From Microcoleus sp. FACHB-831 (GTDB lineage Bacteria; Cyanobacteriota; Cyanobacteriia; Cyanobacteriales; FACHB-T130), in the NCBI RefSeq assembly GCF_014695585.1, contig NZ_JACJON010000037.1:22468-86467 (forward strand): a stretch of DNA of 64,000 nt, given 5' to 3'. Positions 21,901-29,044 of this stretch are shown here, piece after piece; position 1 is the stretch's first letter; every line of letters starts with the position of its first letter. A model generated the notes under the pieces. That model was not told the DNA's origin. It did not search any database and saw only the letters and a program-made list of their open reading frames with translations. The translations under genes and the position numbers were made by a program.

Positions 21901-24189
21901 GGCGCTATAAATTCTGATGGCGGTAAGGTGACTTTAACTGCTCAAAGGGATGTGGCGACTGGCAATATTAACTCGAAAAAGGGCGATATTAGTATTGATG
22001 CAGGGACAATAAATACAACTGGTGGCGCTATAGATTCTGACGGCGGTAAGGTGACTTTAACTGCTCAAAGGGATGTGGCGACTGGCAATATTAACTCGAA
22101 AAAGGGCGACGTTAGTATAAAGAGTGATGCCGGAGTAATTAATACCACTCCAGGCACAATAAATTCTGATGGAGGAAAGGTTAATTTAACAGGATATCAG
22201 GGTATTGCGACGGCCAATATTAAATCGGATGGTGGAGAAATTAGTATTAGTAGCGAGAAGGGAGATATTAATACTAAGAGTGGGACGATAGACTCAAGTT
22301 CTAAAGATGCTGGAGGCGCGATCGCCATCAAGAGTGGTGCAGGAGTACAAAGTGCCGATGTAATATCAAAAGGCACAACTGGTGGCGGAGCAATTACCGT
22401 TGAAGCACGCGATCGCATTACAACTGGTGTAATAGACTCTAGCGCCACCATCGGCAAAGCTGGCGATGTTACTCTCGCTAATCCTGATAATAATTTCAGC
22501 ATTGCGCCTCAAAACCACATTCAAGTTTTTTCCATAAATGCTCAAAGCGGAATAGCAGCAATTGGCGGAACTGTTGACATCACAACCGATGGATTTTTTA
22601 AAGCTATCGGCACATTCACAGACAAACAAGGCACATTAGCCAGCATTTCTACTGGTGGTGGTTTAGGAGATGGATTTATTACCATTCGGCATGGCGGAGG
22701 CTCAGTTATAAATCCATTTATAATCGGAGATGCCAGAAAGAACGGTACTGCTGGAGCTATAACAACAGGCTCGCCTTTGTACGGTACGCTTTTGCCATCC
22801 CAAACATTAGTTGGTCGCCATATTGTCGGCAACATTCAACTAATTCCCCGCCGAGAAGCAGAGAATTTGCTACCAGCATCCGGGCTAAATTTACTACCAA
22901 TAACTGCCACGACATCTGCTAAAGTTGACCTTGACAAAGAAGTTGGTACGATTGAAAGCAAAATAACTTCGGAATTTGATAACTATTTCGGTCAAACAGG
23001 GAAGACTGCCATCAGAACGCCAGGTGATGACCGCGAGACACTGCGTAGAATTGAAACCCAAATTAACATCAAATCTGGCTTCATTTATGCAACCTTTGTG
23101 CCAGCCAGAGTGTCTGACATTCCCGGAGCTACGCAGCGTGCAGACGACCAACTGGAATTGGTAGTAGTGACAGCAAATGGCGCGAAGGTGACGCGGGTTT
23201 CTGAAGCCACACGAGCCAAGGTTTTAGAAACAGTTAAAAAAGTGCGTAGCGAAATTACCACTAAAGATAAAGCGGAAAACGGTAGCAAAAGTTATTTGCC
23301 CTATGCCCAACAACTTTATAAGTGGTTGATTGCACCCATAGAGCCAGAGTTGGAAAAACAAGCCATCCAAAATATGGCATTCATTATGGATAGTGGATTG
23401 CGGAGTATGCCAGTCGCAGTTCTCCATGATGGAGAAAAATTCATAGTAGAAAAGTACAGCGTTGGATTGATGCCGAGTTTCAGCTTAACTGACACCCGCT
23501 ACGTGGACATCAAGAACGCCAACATCTTAGCAATGGGTGCATCAGAATTTGCCGACCAAAATCCTTTACCAGCTGTACCGTTAGAGTTGGAAGCGATCGC
23601 GCAAAAAGTCAAATCTAACAATAAGTTTTTCCTCAACAAAGACTTCACTTTAGAAAATCTCAAGGCTCAACGCCGCCTGCATCCCTTCCAAATCATCCAC
23701 CTAGCTACTCATGGCGAATTTAAAGCCGGAAAACTTAGCGACTCTTACATTCAGTTTTATGACAAAAAGCTGGGTTTAGATCAATTGCGAGAATTAGAAT
23801 TGAAAAATCCAGCAGTGGAAATGCTTGTTTTAAGTGCCTGTCGTACAGCTGTGGGAGATGACAACAAGGCTGAGTTAGGGTTTGCTGGGTTAGCCGTGCA
23901 AGCTGGAGTAAAATCTGCGGTTGCAAGCCTTTGGTACGTCAGCGATGCGGGCACGTTGGGACTTATGACCGATTTCTACCAACACTTAAAACAAGCCCCG
24001 GTTAAGGCGGAGGCTTTGCGACAGGCACAGCTAGCAATGTTGAAAGGAAACGTGCGCCTAGAGGGGGGTAAATTGCATACTGCTGCTGGCGATATAGCGC
24101 TGTCTTCGGAAGTGGCGAAGCTGGAAACAAAAGACCTTTCCCATCCCTACTTCTGGGCAGGTTTTACGATGATTGGCAGCCCTTGGTAA
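12940..24189 (+). CDS. Giant filamentous-haemagglutinin-like exoprotein with C-terminal CHAT protease domain
   Basis: A 3749-residue protein starting at GTG with AGGAGA 6 nt upstream. Residues 1-28 look like a Sec signal ending KAQ. Residues about 30-180 are the two-partner-secretion (TPS) haemagglutination-activity domain, with GRVNGG at 91-96 and NPAGIVFG at 118-125. The next 3000 or so residues are Gly/Asn/Thr-rich repeats predicted to form a right-handed beta-helix; seven 41-43-residue copies lie near residues 2826-3081. A linker from about residue 3330 leads to a CHAT (caspase HetF-associated) domain with HLATHGE (His3591) and LSACRTAVG (Cys3634), so the catalytic dyad is present. TPS proteins need an Omp85-type TpsB partner, which is not in the window. 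It is probably exported or surface-bound with a peptidase-like tip; the substrate is unknown. Confidence 0.92.
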   Translation: MKSIIIKISEFLAILLVATTTGGGWVKAQSITPAADGTATVVTPDGNRIDISGGQLSKDGGNLFHSFTKFGLTSDQIANFLSNPQIKNILGRVNGGEASIINGLIQVTGGNSNLFLMNPAGIVFGTNARLNVHGDFTATTANGIGFGSNWFSAIGTNNYAELVNTPSNFAFTMSQPGSIINAGNLTLELGKNLTLLGGTVVNTGQLTAPGGNIALAAVPGENIVRITQAGHLLSLEIQPLTASGTQPENWTSPVNSIATLLTGGGANHATNVSVNSKGEVVLTGSATGIPGDAGSAIVSGTLDVSGTHGGTVQILGEKVGLFAANINANGNNGGGTVLIGGDYQGKGTVPTALNTYVSSDSYISADARINGDGGKVIVWADDANRFYGNITARGGTEAGNGGFAEVSGKQTLKFDGFVNLLAPNGVTGELLLDPATFVVANVGGDITPAAVVAALNGANVTYNATTSLTVSNDIDASANANKGNLTFAAPLVNLNASIKLKGDLSITNAAIMGNDVSLNTSFGNGNISINGAIDGSKNLALISGTGNINIGGVVGGTNPLSSLDISGNNISVGNIGASGAGVGGNTTLNSTGNINFTGNIYNANAQTYTAGTNFNINGAGLTNFTSSNDDINFNTGKINGTQALSINGGTGNISISGTIGDTNTLSSLDISGNDITVANIGSAAIAGVDGNTTLNATGNINFTGNNYNANAQTYTAGTNFNINGGATTFSSNGGAIAFNTGTIKGGTNGRELTINAGAGAVSTGAIGNGSEIKNLEIIGGGGITLSNATVTENISLTGDEINLTGGKDSIIGKGDIALQPYTNTKNISIGGADNTAADTLELTKTDIDALKNGFSSIKIGRIDGSGAIAIDAAGVTFTDPVTIQNGGAIAVNGQITGTDNASITLAGGTGLNANITTAKQNITINGNVFLNKDVTLNTGTGGDIKGDIKIDGTIDGAKNLILTAGTGNITISRAIGNERGLGDLTATTSGTTQFNSTVKAARVRTDAGGTTKLNGDVTTTEGSHGYGGKVVVTGNITLTGKEINFNGGLNSVSTAKGKTLVLQPLADNAPINIGGSELTNSDDFLHISTVDIAALADGFGSITIGKLSGNHKIVVDSTTFQDPVTIQAGGGAIAVQGTTGINGTDNASITLQGAVINLNAGITTASQNIDLKGNVSLAANTVTLSTGVVGVGNISITGNIDGTNAGDQNLLLTAGSGNIIFSGAIGNTTTLRDLVASSRGETQFNGEIKARNLTTDPLGSTTLKGKVTTTGTIGQIYGDDVTLNGAVELDAGDGEIKFNSTLKPGNNTLTLTSDKSIEFAATVIGSTGSKLQLQTKTTSKNITISDSAIADTLYLNATTLGIINGFDSIIIGRNDGTGSITIAKDVLFQDSAVIQRGTATGNIALNASILALDNASLTLKGNVLLANSDVTLDTSIGGAGKIDIKGTIDGAKALSLIAGTGYITVSDTIGGNTALSSLNISGANISIGNIGAGAAGISGGVTLNATGGINFTGDTYNANAQAYTAAAAFNINKGGATTFTSSNDAIAFNSAPIQLADNSDLTVNSNGGDISLGTVRGHSDESLTLKAGTGTVSVGAIGNANEIKTVDISGSGIILNGNIITSDAANNNVTLTGGVTLATGITLDTDNNTNDGNIIINGKIAGNQNLTLTAGSGNIKLYGSAELGNFTIISANNVDTKEIAATTITQMAGTGTTTLGTLKTTDDIQLTGNNFNLNGAVNSTAGGVAIANSGMLALDSAADMKLAGAFLQNGTGNVSTGGDISAASIQFSSSVTLIGDVSFDTIKSGGAIAFNSTVDGSKNLTASSGGGDITFSSAVGSTTALGDLIANSSGTTQFNSTVNAANLTTNKEGTTKLNGDVTTTMSQIYGDSVILTGNRTLIGNEIDFNGGDNSVSSKDGGTLVIKPNADNVPINIGFDSNVSGILSLTDTDLRALADKFSSITIGKSGENHSIVVDSANFKDPVTLISGTSAIAVQGTTGIIGKGNASITLNGATTLNSGISTENQNITINGNVLLGNNVELKTRATSGADITINGTVDGSKNLALDAGTGNIAFNGVVGNVRLGDLTINSANDVLAASITAASITQVAGGGTTTFNGKLDATGNINLAGNNFNLNGETATNDLIINAANNVTTGAISANNITQVAGGGTTIFKGTLKTTGNINLSGNNFNFTNSINSTTGGFTINNSGNLTIAAAADTIAAGAFQQIGTGNVYTAGDITSSGIQFNSAVVLTGDIGLNTSGKNGAIAFTSTIDGTTPYQQALTLAAGSGDISVKGAVGSITPLRQLVINNAKDVTTGAISAGSISQNAGTGTNSFGLLNTNSAEGINLSSNSIKFNGAVTTVNGGVTVNAKDVTFNSTAVVTGNISLSADEIDFKGGNNSISSSGDVLLQPKTTGLDIAIAGAEGTTAIDITTQDIAALKDGFKAINIEGTGAIAILNRIEASDPLKIQTQSGTIDVKGAIAGLGNASITIDGAETKLFANITTQGQPITIGKTVWLHTDVSLITNTSNTPGADIIFTGNVSGIADNAQALILAPGKGQAIFKGDVGKPYRLKSFDVGDGSGIVIIGGENATLKGSSAEVYRQVTVNALRTLLSGTIKTLDGDITFNGDVTLTDPTLLDTGATGGGNITFNGTLDSEENEYNPLRMIAGTGNIYFAKPVGAGTGKELGAILIEKAQNVTAKSSIEAGSLTQLAGGTTSLQDINTKSGIDLNANNIQVGGSINSGAAVNLTGNIDVKTGDVSSSSGGINLKGEVVNAGELKSGGGDVNLAVNSQLNAGNVTSQGGAINVNNAKGGIDTTSRTLDSDGGKVNLTAAGNIATGNISSKNGEINLTSNKGGIATTKGTLESGAGNVNLTAAGDIATGNITSKNGEINLNSQGATINTSSGELNSGGGKVNLTANGDIVSSDITSKNGDISLTSNKGGINTAKGIIDSDGGKVNLTAQRDIATGNINSKKGDINIDAGTINTAGGAINSDGGKVTLTAQRDVATGNINSKKGDISIDAGTINTTGGAIDSDGGKVTLTAQRDVATGNINSKKGDVSIKSDAGVINTTPGTINSDGGKVNLTGYQGIATANIKSDGGEISISSEKGDINTKSGTIDSSSKDAGGAIAIKSGAGVQSADVISKGTTGGGAITVEARDRITTGVIDSSATIGKAGDVTLANPDNNFSIAPQNHIQVFSINAQSGIAAIGGTVDITTDGFFKAIGTFTDKQGTLASISTGGGLGDGFITIRHGGGSVINPFIIGDARKNGTAGAITTGSPLYGTLLPSQTLVGRHIVGNIQLIPRREAENLLPASGLNLLPITATTSAKVDLDKEVGTIESKITSEFDNYFGQTGKTAIRTPGDDRETLRRIETQINIKSGFIYATFVPARVSDIPGATQRADDQLELVVVTANGAKVTRVSEATRAKVLETVKKVRSEITTKDKAENGSKSYLPYAQQLYKWLIAPIEPELEKQAIQNMAFIMDSGLRSMPVAVLHDGEKFIVEKYSVGLMPSFSLTDTRYVDIKNANILAMGASEFADQNPLPAVPLELEAIAQKVKSNNKFFLNKDFTLENLKAQRRLHPFQIIHLATHGEFKAGKLSDSYIQFYDKKLGLDQLRELELKNPAVEMLVLSACRTAVGDDNKAELGFAGLAVQAGVKSAVASLWYVSDAGTLGLMTDFYQHLKQAPVKAEALRQAQLAMLKGNVRLEGGKLHTAAGDIALSSEVAKLETKDLSHPYFWAGFTMIGSPW
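14689..15110 (+). repeat. Pair of long direct repeats inside the adhesin gene, 318-bp period
   Basis: The stretch starting GGCAATACCACTTTGAAT at 14689 recurs at 15007, almost unchanged for about 90 bp (few mismatches), encoding NINFTGN and YNANAQTYTAG. A more diverged copy lies near 17440-17540. The offset of 318 bp keeps frame (106 residues), so recombination between copies would shorten the protein without breaking it. Confidence 0.75.
21418..22260 (+). repeat. Seven tandem 123/129-bp repeats inside the adhesin gene
   Basis: The V-N/T-L-T motif codons fall at 21418, 21547, 21676, 21805, 21928, 22051 and 22180, spaced 129, 129, 129, 123, 123 and 129 bp (43 or 41 residues). Copies five and six are nearly identical at DNA level, implying recent duplication or gene conversion. 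Each unit has the pattern SDGGKV-LTA-DIATGNI-SKNGEI. Confidence 0.85.
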
Positions 24190-24254
24190 AGTAAAAAGGC
24201 TGGTAATAGGTAATGGTAAAAGGGGGAGAATAGCGTATTTAAACCGAGGTGATA

Positions 24255-24989
24255 TCATCCTTGCTTTACGCTTTCAATGAATTGCAACATCTGCTGATAG
24301 TGTGTACCTTTCCAAAATATTTGATTGCACGATTGACAGCGGCTAAATTCATCATAATTTTGCCGAGTCTGGGGTGGCAGTTGGTCGATAATGGCTTCTT
24401 TAGAAACTGATTCTAAAGTACCGTTGCAGCGAATGCAGCGTCGAAATGGGGAAATCGCTCCGAATAAATTAAAGCGTCGCAAAACTTCAACTATTTGGAG
24501 TTGGGGATTAGTTTCGCGGACTGAGTAGCCGTGCGTGACGAGACTGCGCTTGAGCAAGCCGCGATCGCGCGTTAGCAATATCCTCCCTTCACTGCTCGAT
24601 ATCTTAGCTAATTGCTCATCCTCATAATCATTGCGATACAACGTATCAAAACCCAACAACCGCAGCGAATTTGCTAGCTTGCCCAAGTGAATATCCAACA
24701 CAAACCGTGTCGGCGGTTGCGATCGCAGATGTACTTTAGGCTCGATATCAACTGCCGCAAAAACGGGATAAACGCTAATTTTGTCTCCATCTTGCAATAT
24801 ATAAGAAAAGTCTACAGACGCATCGTTAACCACAATTAAGTCAACTTCTGTATGCGGCACTCCCAAAGATTCGATCGTGTCTTTGATGGAAACTCGACCA
24901 TCAAAGAAATGAGTAAAAGCAATCTCTCTTCTACTAGGGGGTAGAAAATGATTGAACGTTGGGTGGAAGCGAAAATCAGCTTGATTCAT
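24255..24989 (-). CDS. Mut7-C ubiquitin/PIN-RNase domain protein
   Basis: A 244-residue protein with two parts. Residues 1 to about 80 are the Mut7-C ubiquitin-like domain (ending LQDGDKISVYPVF). Residues about 95-240 are the Mut7-C RNase domain, a PIN-fold nuclease with acidic residues D99 in FVLDIHLG and D142 in LLTRDRGLL. A zinc ribbon follows, with Cys185, Cys188, Cys218 and Cys221. The family is predicted to cut RNA; its bacterial target is not known. It converges on the adhesin gene with a 65-bp spacer. Confidence 0.88.
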   Translation of the reverse strand: MNQADFRFHPTFNHFLPPSRREIAFTHFFDGRVSIKDTIESLGVPHTEVDLIVVNDASVDFSYILQDGDKISVYPVFAAVDIEPKVHLRSQPPTRFVLDIHLGKLANSLRLLGFDTLYRNDYEDEQLAKISSSEGRILLTRDRGLLKRSLVTHGYSVRETNPQLQIVEVLRRFNLFGAISPFRRCIRCNGTLESVSKEAIIDQLPPQTRQNYDEFSRCQSCNQIFWKGTHYQQMLQFIESVKQG

Positions 24990-25121
24990 CTAGACTACCG
25001 ACACCTGACGGCTACCTCGTGCCGCCAGTCTAGCAGGTACGGTAAACACTGCCCACCTTAACTAGCTGGTTGCTTAAAGTAAAAGAGTGGCCTAAATGTA
25101 CTTCCTTAACAAAACCTAATC

Positions 25122-26513
25122 GTGACAGTAACAGCAGTTAATCCCTATCTAGATAACAACTTCGCCCCAGTATCAGAGGAAACTACCGCCGATGACCTCG
25201 TGGTGCTGGGGGAACTACCCGCCGACTTATCGGGGATGTTCGTCCGCAATGGCCCCAATCCTCAATTTCCCCCAAGCGATCGCTACCACTGGTTTGAGGG
25301 GGATGGAATGCTGCATGGCGTGCATCTTGGCAATGGCAAAGCTAGCTATCGCAACCGCTACGTGCAGACACAGAAATATAAAAGCGAACGGGATGCTAAT
25401 CGCGCTATGTTGGGGGGATTGTTTGGAAGTTCCCCTAAAGACCGTCCCCGCGTTTCTGGAAATACAGCGAATACCGCTTTTGTTTACCACGCCGGACGCT
25501 TGCTAGCTTTGTGGGAAGGCGGAGAACCACACGCTATCGAACTTCCCAGCTTAGACACAGTTGGCTCATACAATTATGGTGGCAAGCTGGCATCATCTTT
25601 CACCGCGCATCCCAAAGTCGATCCCATAACTGGCGAAATGATGTTCTTTGGCTACTCCCCAGTAGCGCCGCCGTACTTGCACTATGGCGTTGTCTCCGCA
25701 GAGGGGGAACTGTTGCGGACGGTTCCGATTGAGTTGCCAATGGGAGTGATGATGCACGACTTTGCCATCACCCAAAATTACAGCATCTTCATGGATTTGC
25801 CCCTAACTTTTAGCATGCAAAGGGCACAGCGGGGCGAACCACTCTTAATGTTTGAATCCAACCGTGCGAGTCGTTTTGGCATCGTTCCTCGACACGGAGA
25901 TAACAGTAATATCGGCTGGTTTGAGACTGCTGCTTGCTACGTCTTCCATACGCTGAATGCTTATGAAGATGGCGATGAAATTGTCTTAATTGCCAGCCGT
26001 ATGAATGGGACAACCGTACTTGGAGCGTCAAATAATAACCATGATGGTAAGAGCGATATTCCCCTGCTGCATCGTTGGCGGTTTAATCTGAAGACTGGTG
26101 CTATTAAAGAAGAGTATCTTGATGATGTCGCCTCAGAATTTCCTCGTATAAACGAGCAACTTTTAGGTAGAAATTCTAGATACGGCTACACTTCGCGCAG
26201 CGCTCCTACCAGTATGCCCCTCTTTGATGGGTTGATCAAGTATGACTTATTAAATGGTTCCTCTCAAACTCACAAATTCGGACGCGATCGCTATGGCGGT
26301 GAAGGCGTTTTTGTCCCTCGTCCTAATGCTACAACTGAAGATGATGGTTGGCTGCTCACTTTCGTCCGCGACACCATAGAAGAAACCTCTGAATTAGTGG
26401 TAGTAAGCGCTAAAGATATGACTGCGGAACCTGTCGCCCGCGTTATCATTCCTCAGCGCGTTCCTTATGGTTTTCATGGCACTTGGGTTGCCGATTCCCA
26501 GATTGCTGGGTAA
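25122..26513 (+). CDS. Carotenoid oxygenase (apocarotenoid-cleaving dioxygenase family)
   Basis: A 463-residue beta-propeller non-heme iron enzyme of the RPE65/CCD family. Its four iron-binding histidines appear to be H163 (TAHPK), H212 (MMHDFA), H276 (FHTLNA) and H452 (GFHGTW). The N-terminus has FVRNGPNPQF and HWFEGDGMLHG, as in cyanobacterial apocarotenoid-15,15'-oxygenases, which cleave apocarotenals to retinal. The exact substrate and cleavage site cannot be read from sequence. The start is GTG at 25122. A strong hairpin terminator follows at 26564. Nearby genes include a CYP120-like P450 and a methyltransferase, which may act on the products. Confidence 0.92.
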   Translation: MTVTAVNPYLDNNFAPVSEETTADDLVVLGELPADLSGMFVRNGPNPQFPPSDRYHWFEGDGMLHGVHLGNGKASYRNRYVQTQKYKSERDANRAMLGGLFGSSPKDRPRVSGNTANTAFVYHAGRLLALWEGGEPHAIELPSLDTVGSYNYGGKLASSFTAHPKVDPITGEMMFFGYSPVAPPYLHYGVVSAEGELLRTVPIELPMGVMMHDFAITQNYSIFMDLPLTFSMQRAQRGEPLLMFESNRASRFGIVPRHGDNSNIGWFETAACYVFHTLNAYEDGDEIVLIASRMNGTTVLGASNNNHDGKSDIPLLHRWRFNLKTGAIKEEYLDDVASEFPRINEQLLGRNSRYGYTSRSAPTSMPLFDGLIKYDLLNGSSQTHKFGRDRYGGEGVFVPRPNATTEDDGWLLTFVRDTIEETSELVVVSAKDMTAEPVARVIIPQRVPYGFHGTWVADSQIAG

Positions 26514-26563
26514 TATCAAATCCAATAATTTTTAGATAAGACTCGATCCGCCCAACACCCCGT

Positions 26564-26591
26564 AAAAAGGGGGGCTATGTTCCCCCTTTTT
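26564..26591. terminator. Bidirectional intrinsic terminator
   Basis: A-rich AAAAAGGGGG pairs with CCCCCTTTTT around a 7-8-nt loop. Runs of A and T on the two sides let it work in both directions. It separates the carotenoid oxygenase (plus) from the convergent UbiG-like methyltransferase (minus). Confidence 0.85.
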
Positions 26592-26647
26592 CTGCTTCCC
26601 CGTGCGAACTGGGAACCTATGCATTGAGACTCCGCTACCAGTTGAAA

Positions 26648-27391
26648 CTATTGGCTATCAGATTTAACGGCTTTACCGATATACATTAACGATGTATTGT
26701 TATTAATTTGCCCTTTAAAATTACCCTTTTTTTTATAGCGTATATAGGAAAGAATATTTTCGTGTAATCGCCCACCAAACAAGTCGAATCCTTTAATGCC
26801 TATACTATTGAATCCAGTTTTATGCAGCAAATCGGTTAATTCTTCTGGCTTAATAAACTTTTCCCAATCGTGAACGCCGCGCGGAATTTCTTGCAAGATA
26901 TTTTCTAGGAGCCAAATCATTACCAGTTTAGATTTTAAGTTCCTATTAATTGTGTCGAAAAAGAATAATCCGTTAGGTTGGAGGACTCTATGAATTTCTT
27001 TAACTGTTTTAGACAAATCGGCGATATGTTCTAAAACATCAACGCATATTACAACATCAAAGGCGCGATCGCGATAAGGCAGGCTTTCTGCAAAGCCTTG
27101 CTGATAATCAATCTCAAGACCGCTGCTAACTGCATGCATATCGGCTTGTCTAATACATTTTGCAGATTGGTCTATACCCGATACAATAGCGCCTTTTTTT
27201 GCTATAAATTCGCAAGTGAAACCGCCACCACAGCCAACATCTAATACTTTCAAATCCTGCCAATTAGAAACAAAGCGATCGCAAAACTCGAAGCGCGGTT
27301 GATTTAGATGATATAGAGCGTAGATTTTAGCATCTTCTTCCCACCAGCTATCTGCACTCAAATCATAAAATTTTAAATCATTTTTTTTCAT
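26648..27391 (-). CDS. UbiG-like class I SAM-dependent methyltransferase
   Basis: A 247-residue methyltransferase. Its opening FYDLSADSWWEED followed by LNQPRFEF is the pattern of UbiG-type O-methyltransferases, motif I DVGCGGG is at residues 51-57, and VDVLEHI and LQPNGLFFFDTINR follow. In proteobacteria UbiG methylates ubiquinone precursors; cyanobacteria make plastoquinone instead, so the substrate here is probably different. It lies between a carotenoid oxygenase and a P450. The ATG start at 27391 gives the usual family length. Confidence 0.85.
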   Translation of the reverse strand: MKKNDLKFYDLSADSWWEEDAKIYALYHLNQPRFEFCDRFVSNWQDLKVLDVGCGGGFTCEFIAKKGAIVSGIDQSAKCIRQADMHAVSSGLEIDYQQGFAESLPYRDRAFDVVICVDVLEHIADLSKTVKEIHRVLQPNGLFFFDTINRNLKSKLVMIWLLENILQEIPRGVHDWEKFIKPEELTDLLHKTGFNSIGIKGFDLFGGRLHENILSYIRYKKKGNFKGQINNNTSLMYIGKAVKSDSQ

Positions 27392-27563
27392 AATTGCGTT
27401 ATATTTTTAACCAAACTAATAGTATACAAGTTTGTTATGCAAAAAAATAATTTCTTATATCAAATCAGGTGAATTGCCCGCAATAAAAATATCCTAAAAG
27501 CAACCCATACCCTAAGAGAGATGGGTGCCGATAAGCATCTTTACCGTACCTAAAAATATAAGA

Positions 27564-28913
27564 TTACAGAGGCTTAATATGCCCTCTTAGACTATGTTCA
27601 ACCTTACCAGGCTGACGAACGGGAGCAATTTCAGAACGTTCTGGCGTCACCGTCCAATCATAATGGCGCAGCAGATAAGAAAGGACAATTTTCATCTCCA
27701 TTTGAGCAAATTCAAACCCCAAACAACTGTGGGGGCCATTGCCAAAACCCACCAGTGCCAAAGGATGTTTTTTATCTTCTTCGCGACCTGGTGCAAATCG
27801 GTCGGGGTCAAAGCGATCCGGCTCGGCGTACAATTCTGGAAGGCGGTGAGTCAGCATTGGCGAGATAGTCACAAACCAGCCAGCGGGGATGCGATAACCA
27901 GCATACTCAATATCTTTCAAAACGCCGCGACTAAAGCCAAAAACTGGGGGATAAAGGCGTTCTCCTTCTTTGAGTACGTTAGTAAGTTGGGGAAGTTGCT
28001 TGAGATGCGATAGGGTAAGGGGTGCGTCACCGACAACTTCAGCTTGTTCTAAGCGCAAGCGATCGCGCCACTGGGGATGATTTCCCAACTCAAACAATAC
28101 CCAACTCAGCAACGTGGCTGTAGTCTCGTGTCCGGCAAACAACAGCAGCAACGCCTCATTAATTACCTGCGCTTCGCTTAACTTGTTGCCGTCTTCATCT
28201 TCCGCCGCCAGCAGCAACCCCAAAACGTCTTTTGATTCCTGCAAATTGCCCGCAGCCTGACGTTCTGCAATGATTTTTTGCAAAAAAGCTATTAATTTAC
28301 GACGGTCATCTTGACCGCGACCGTACAGCGTAAAAGGGACATCCCACTTCAGCAGCGCTAGTCTGCTTTCCATCAGTTGCGTAAACCACTTACTCGTCTG
28401 TTCGACTTCGCCCTGCGTTTGGGTTCCCAAAAAAAGGCGAGTAGCAACGCTCAGGGTCAGCTTGCGGAAGTCGGAATCTAGAGGAATAGTACCGCGCTCG
28501 CCCCAATCTTTGAGGAAGTTTTGCACGACATCTTGGATCGTGTCAAAGTAGGTAGCGATCGCCTTGCCATGAAACGCTGGATACATCAACCGCCTCGTCG
28601 CTCGATGTTCCTCGCCATCTTGCAACAAAATGCTCTTGCCAAACAGTGGTTTCAGAAACGCCCACCCCTGCTCTGACGACATATGCTCTGCTTGTTCCAC
28701 CAGCACCACCCGATTCGCATCGGGGCCAATCAAATAAGCACCTTTACGCCCTAAAATTCGCGTCTTAAAAACCGAACCATAGCGCCCGAAACGCCGCCAG
28801 TAAAACAGTTCTAAATCTCCGAACAGTTCCAGCGCCTCCCCAAGGTAGGGCAAACCATAGCTACCAGGCATCTCTTCTGCGGATTTCAGTTGCGCCTTAG
28901 TTTGGACAACCAT
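27564..28913 (-). CDS. Cytochrome P450, CYP120-like
   Basis: A 449-residue heme monooxygenase when started at the ATG at 28913; upstream in-frame ATG (28925) and TTG (28934) codons are alternatives, as GGGAG lies about 12 nt before the chosen start. It shows the I-helix oxygen-binding string FAGHETTATLLSW, the E-x-x-R-type K-helix region near EGERLYPP, and the heme loop FGNGPHSCLG with the Cys ligand at residue 397. The N-terminal GLPYLGEALEL and overall pattern resemble CYP120, whose Synechocystis member hydroxylates retinoic acid. There is no N-terminal membrane anchor, so it is probably soluble. It diverges from ccmK. Confidence 0.9.
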   Translation of the reverse strand: MVVQTKAQLKSAEEMPGSYGLPYLGEALELFGDLELFYWRRFGRYGSVFKTRILGRKGAYLIGPDANRVVLVEQAEHMSSEQGWAFLKPLFGKSILLQDGEEHRATRRLMYPAFHGKAIATYFDTIQDVVQNFLKDWGERGTIPLDSDFRKLTLSVATRLFLGTQTQGEVEQTSKWFTQLMESRLALLKWDVPFTLYGRGQDDRRKLIAFLQKIIAERQAAGNLQESKDVLGLLLAAEDEDGNKLSEAQVINEALLLLFAGHETTATLLSWVLFELGNHPQWRDRLRLEQAEVVGDAPLTLSHLKQLPQLTNVLKEGERLYPPVFGFSRGVLKDIEYAGYRIPAGWFVTISPMLTHRLPELYAEPDRFDPDRFAPGREEDKKHPLALVGFGNGPHSCLGFEFAQMEMKIVLSYLLRHYDWTVTPERSEIAPVRQPGKVEHSLRGHIKPL

Positions 28914-29044
28914 ATTCTTGTGCATCTCCCACAACTCGTTTCTAGCATAGCGACGTGCAGCTAAAAATCACAGGCAGATAATCAAAAGAAGCCCCAACCT
29001 TCGTACAATTAGGTTGTTAGATATCACGAGCTAGGAAATTAACA

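Noticed and set aside
21418..22260. Tandem repeats considered as a CRISPR-like array
   Set aside because: The unit is 123/129 bp, keeps reading frame and has no repeat-spacer pattern; it is coding.
14097..22835. Many long open frames on the minus strand opposite the adhesin gene
   Set aside because: They mirror the repeats of the real gene: Pro/Leu/Val-rich low-complexity strings caused by its codon pattern, without starts, RBS or family motifs.
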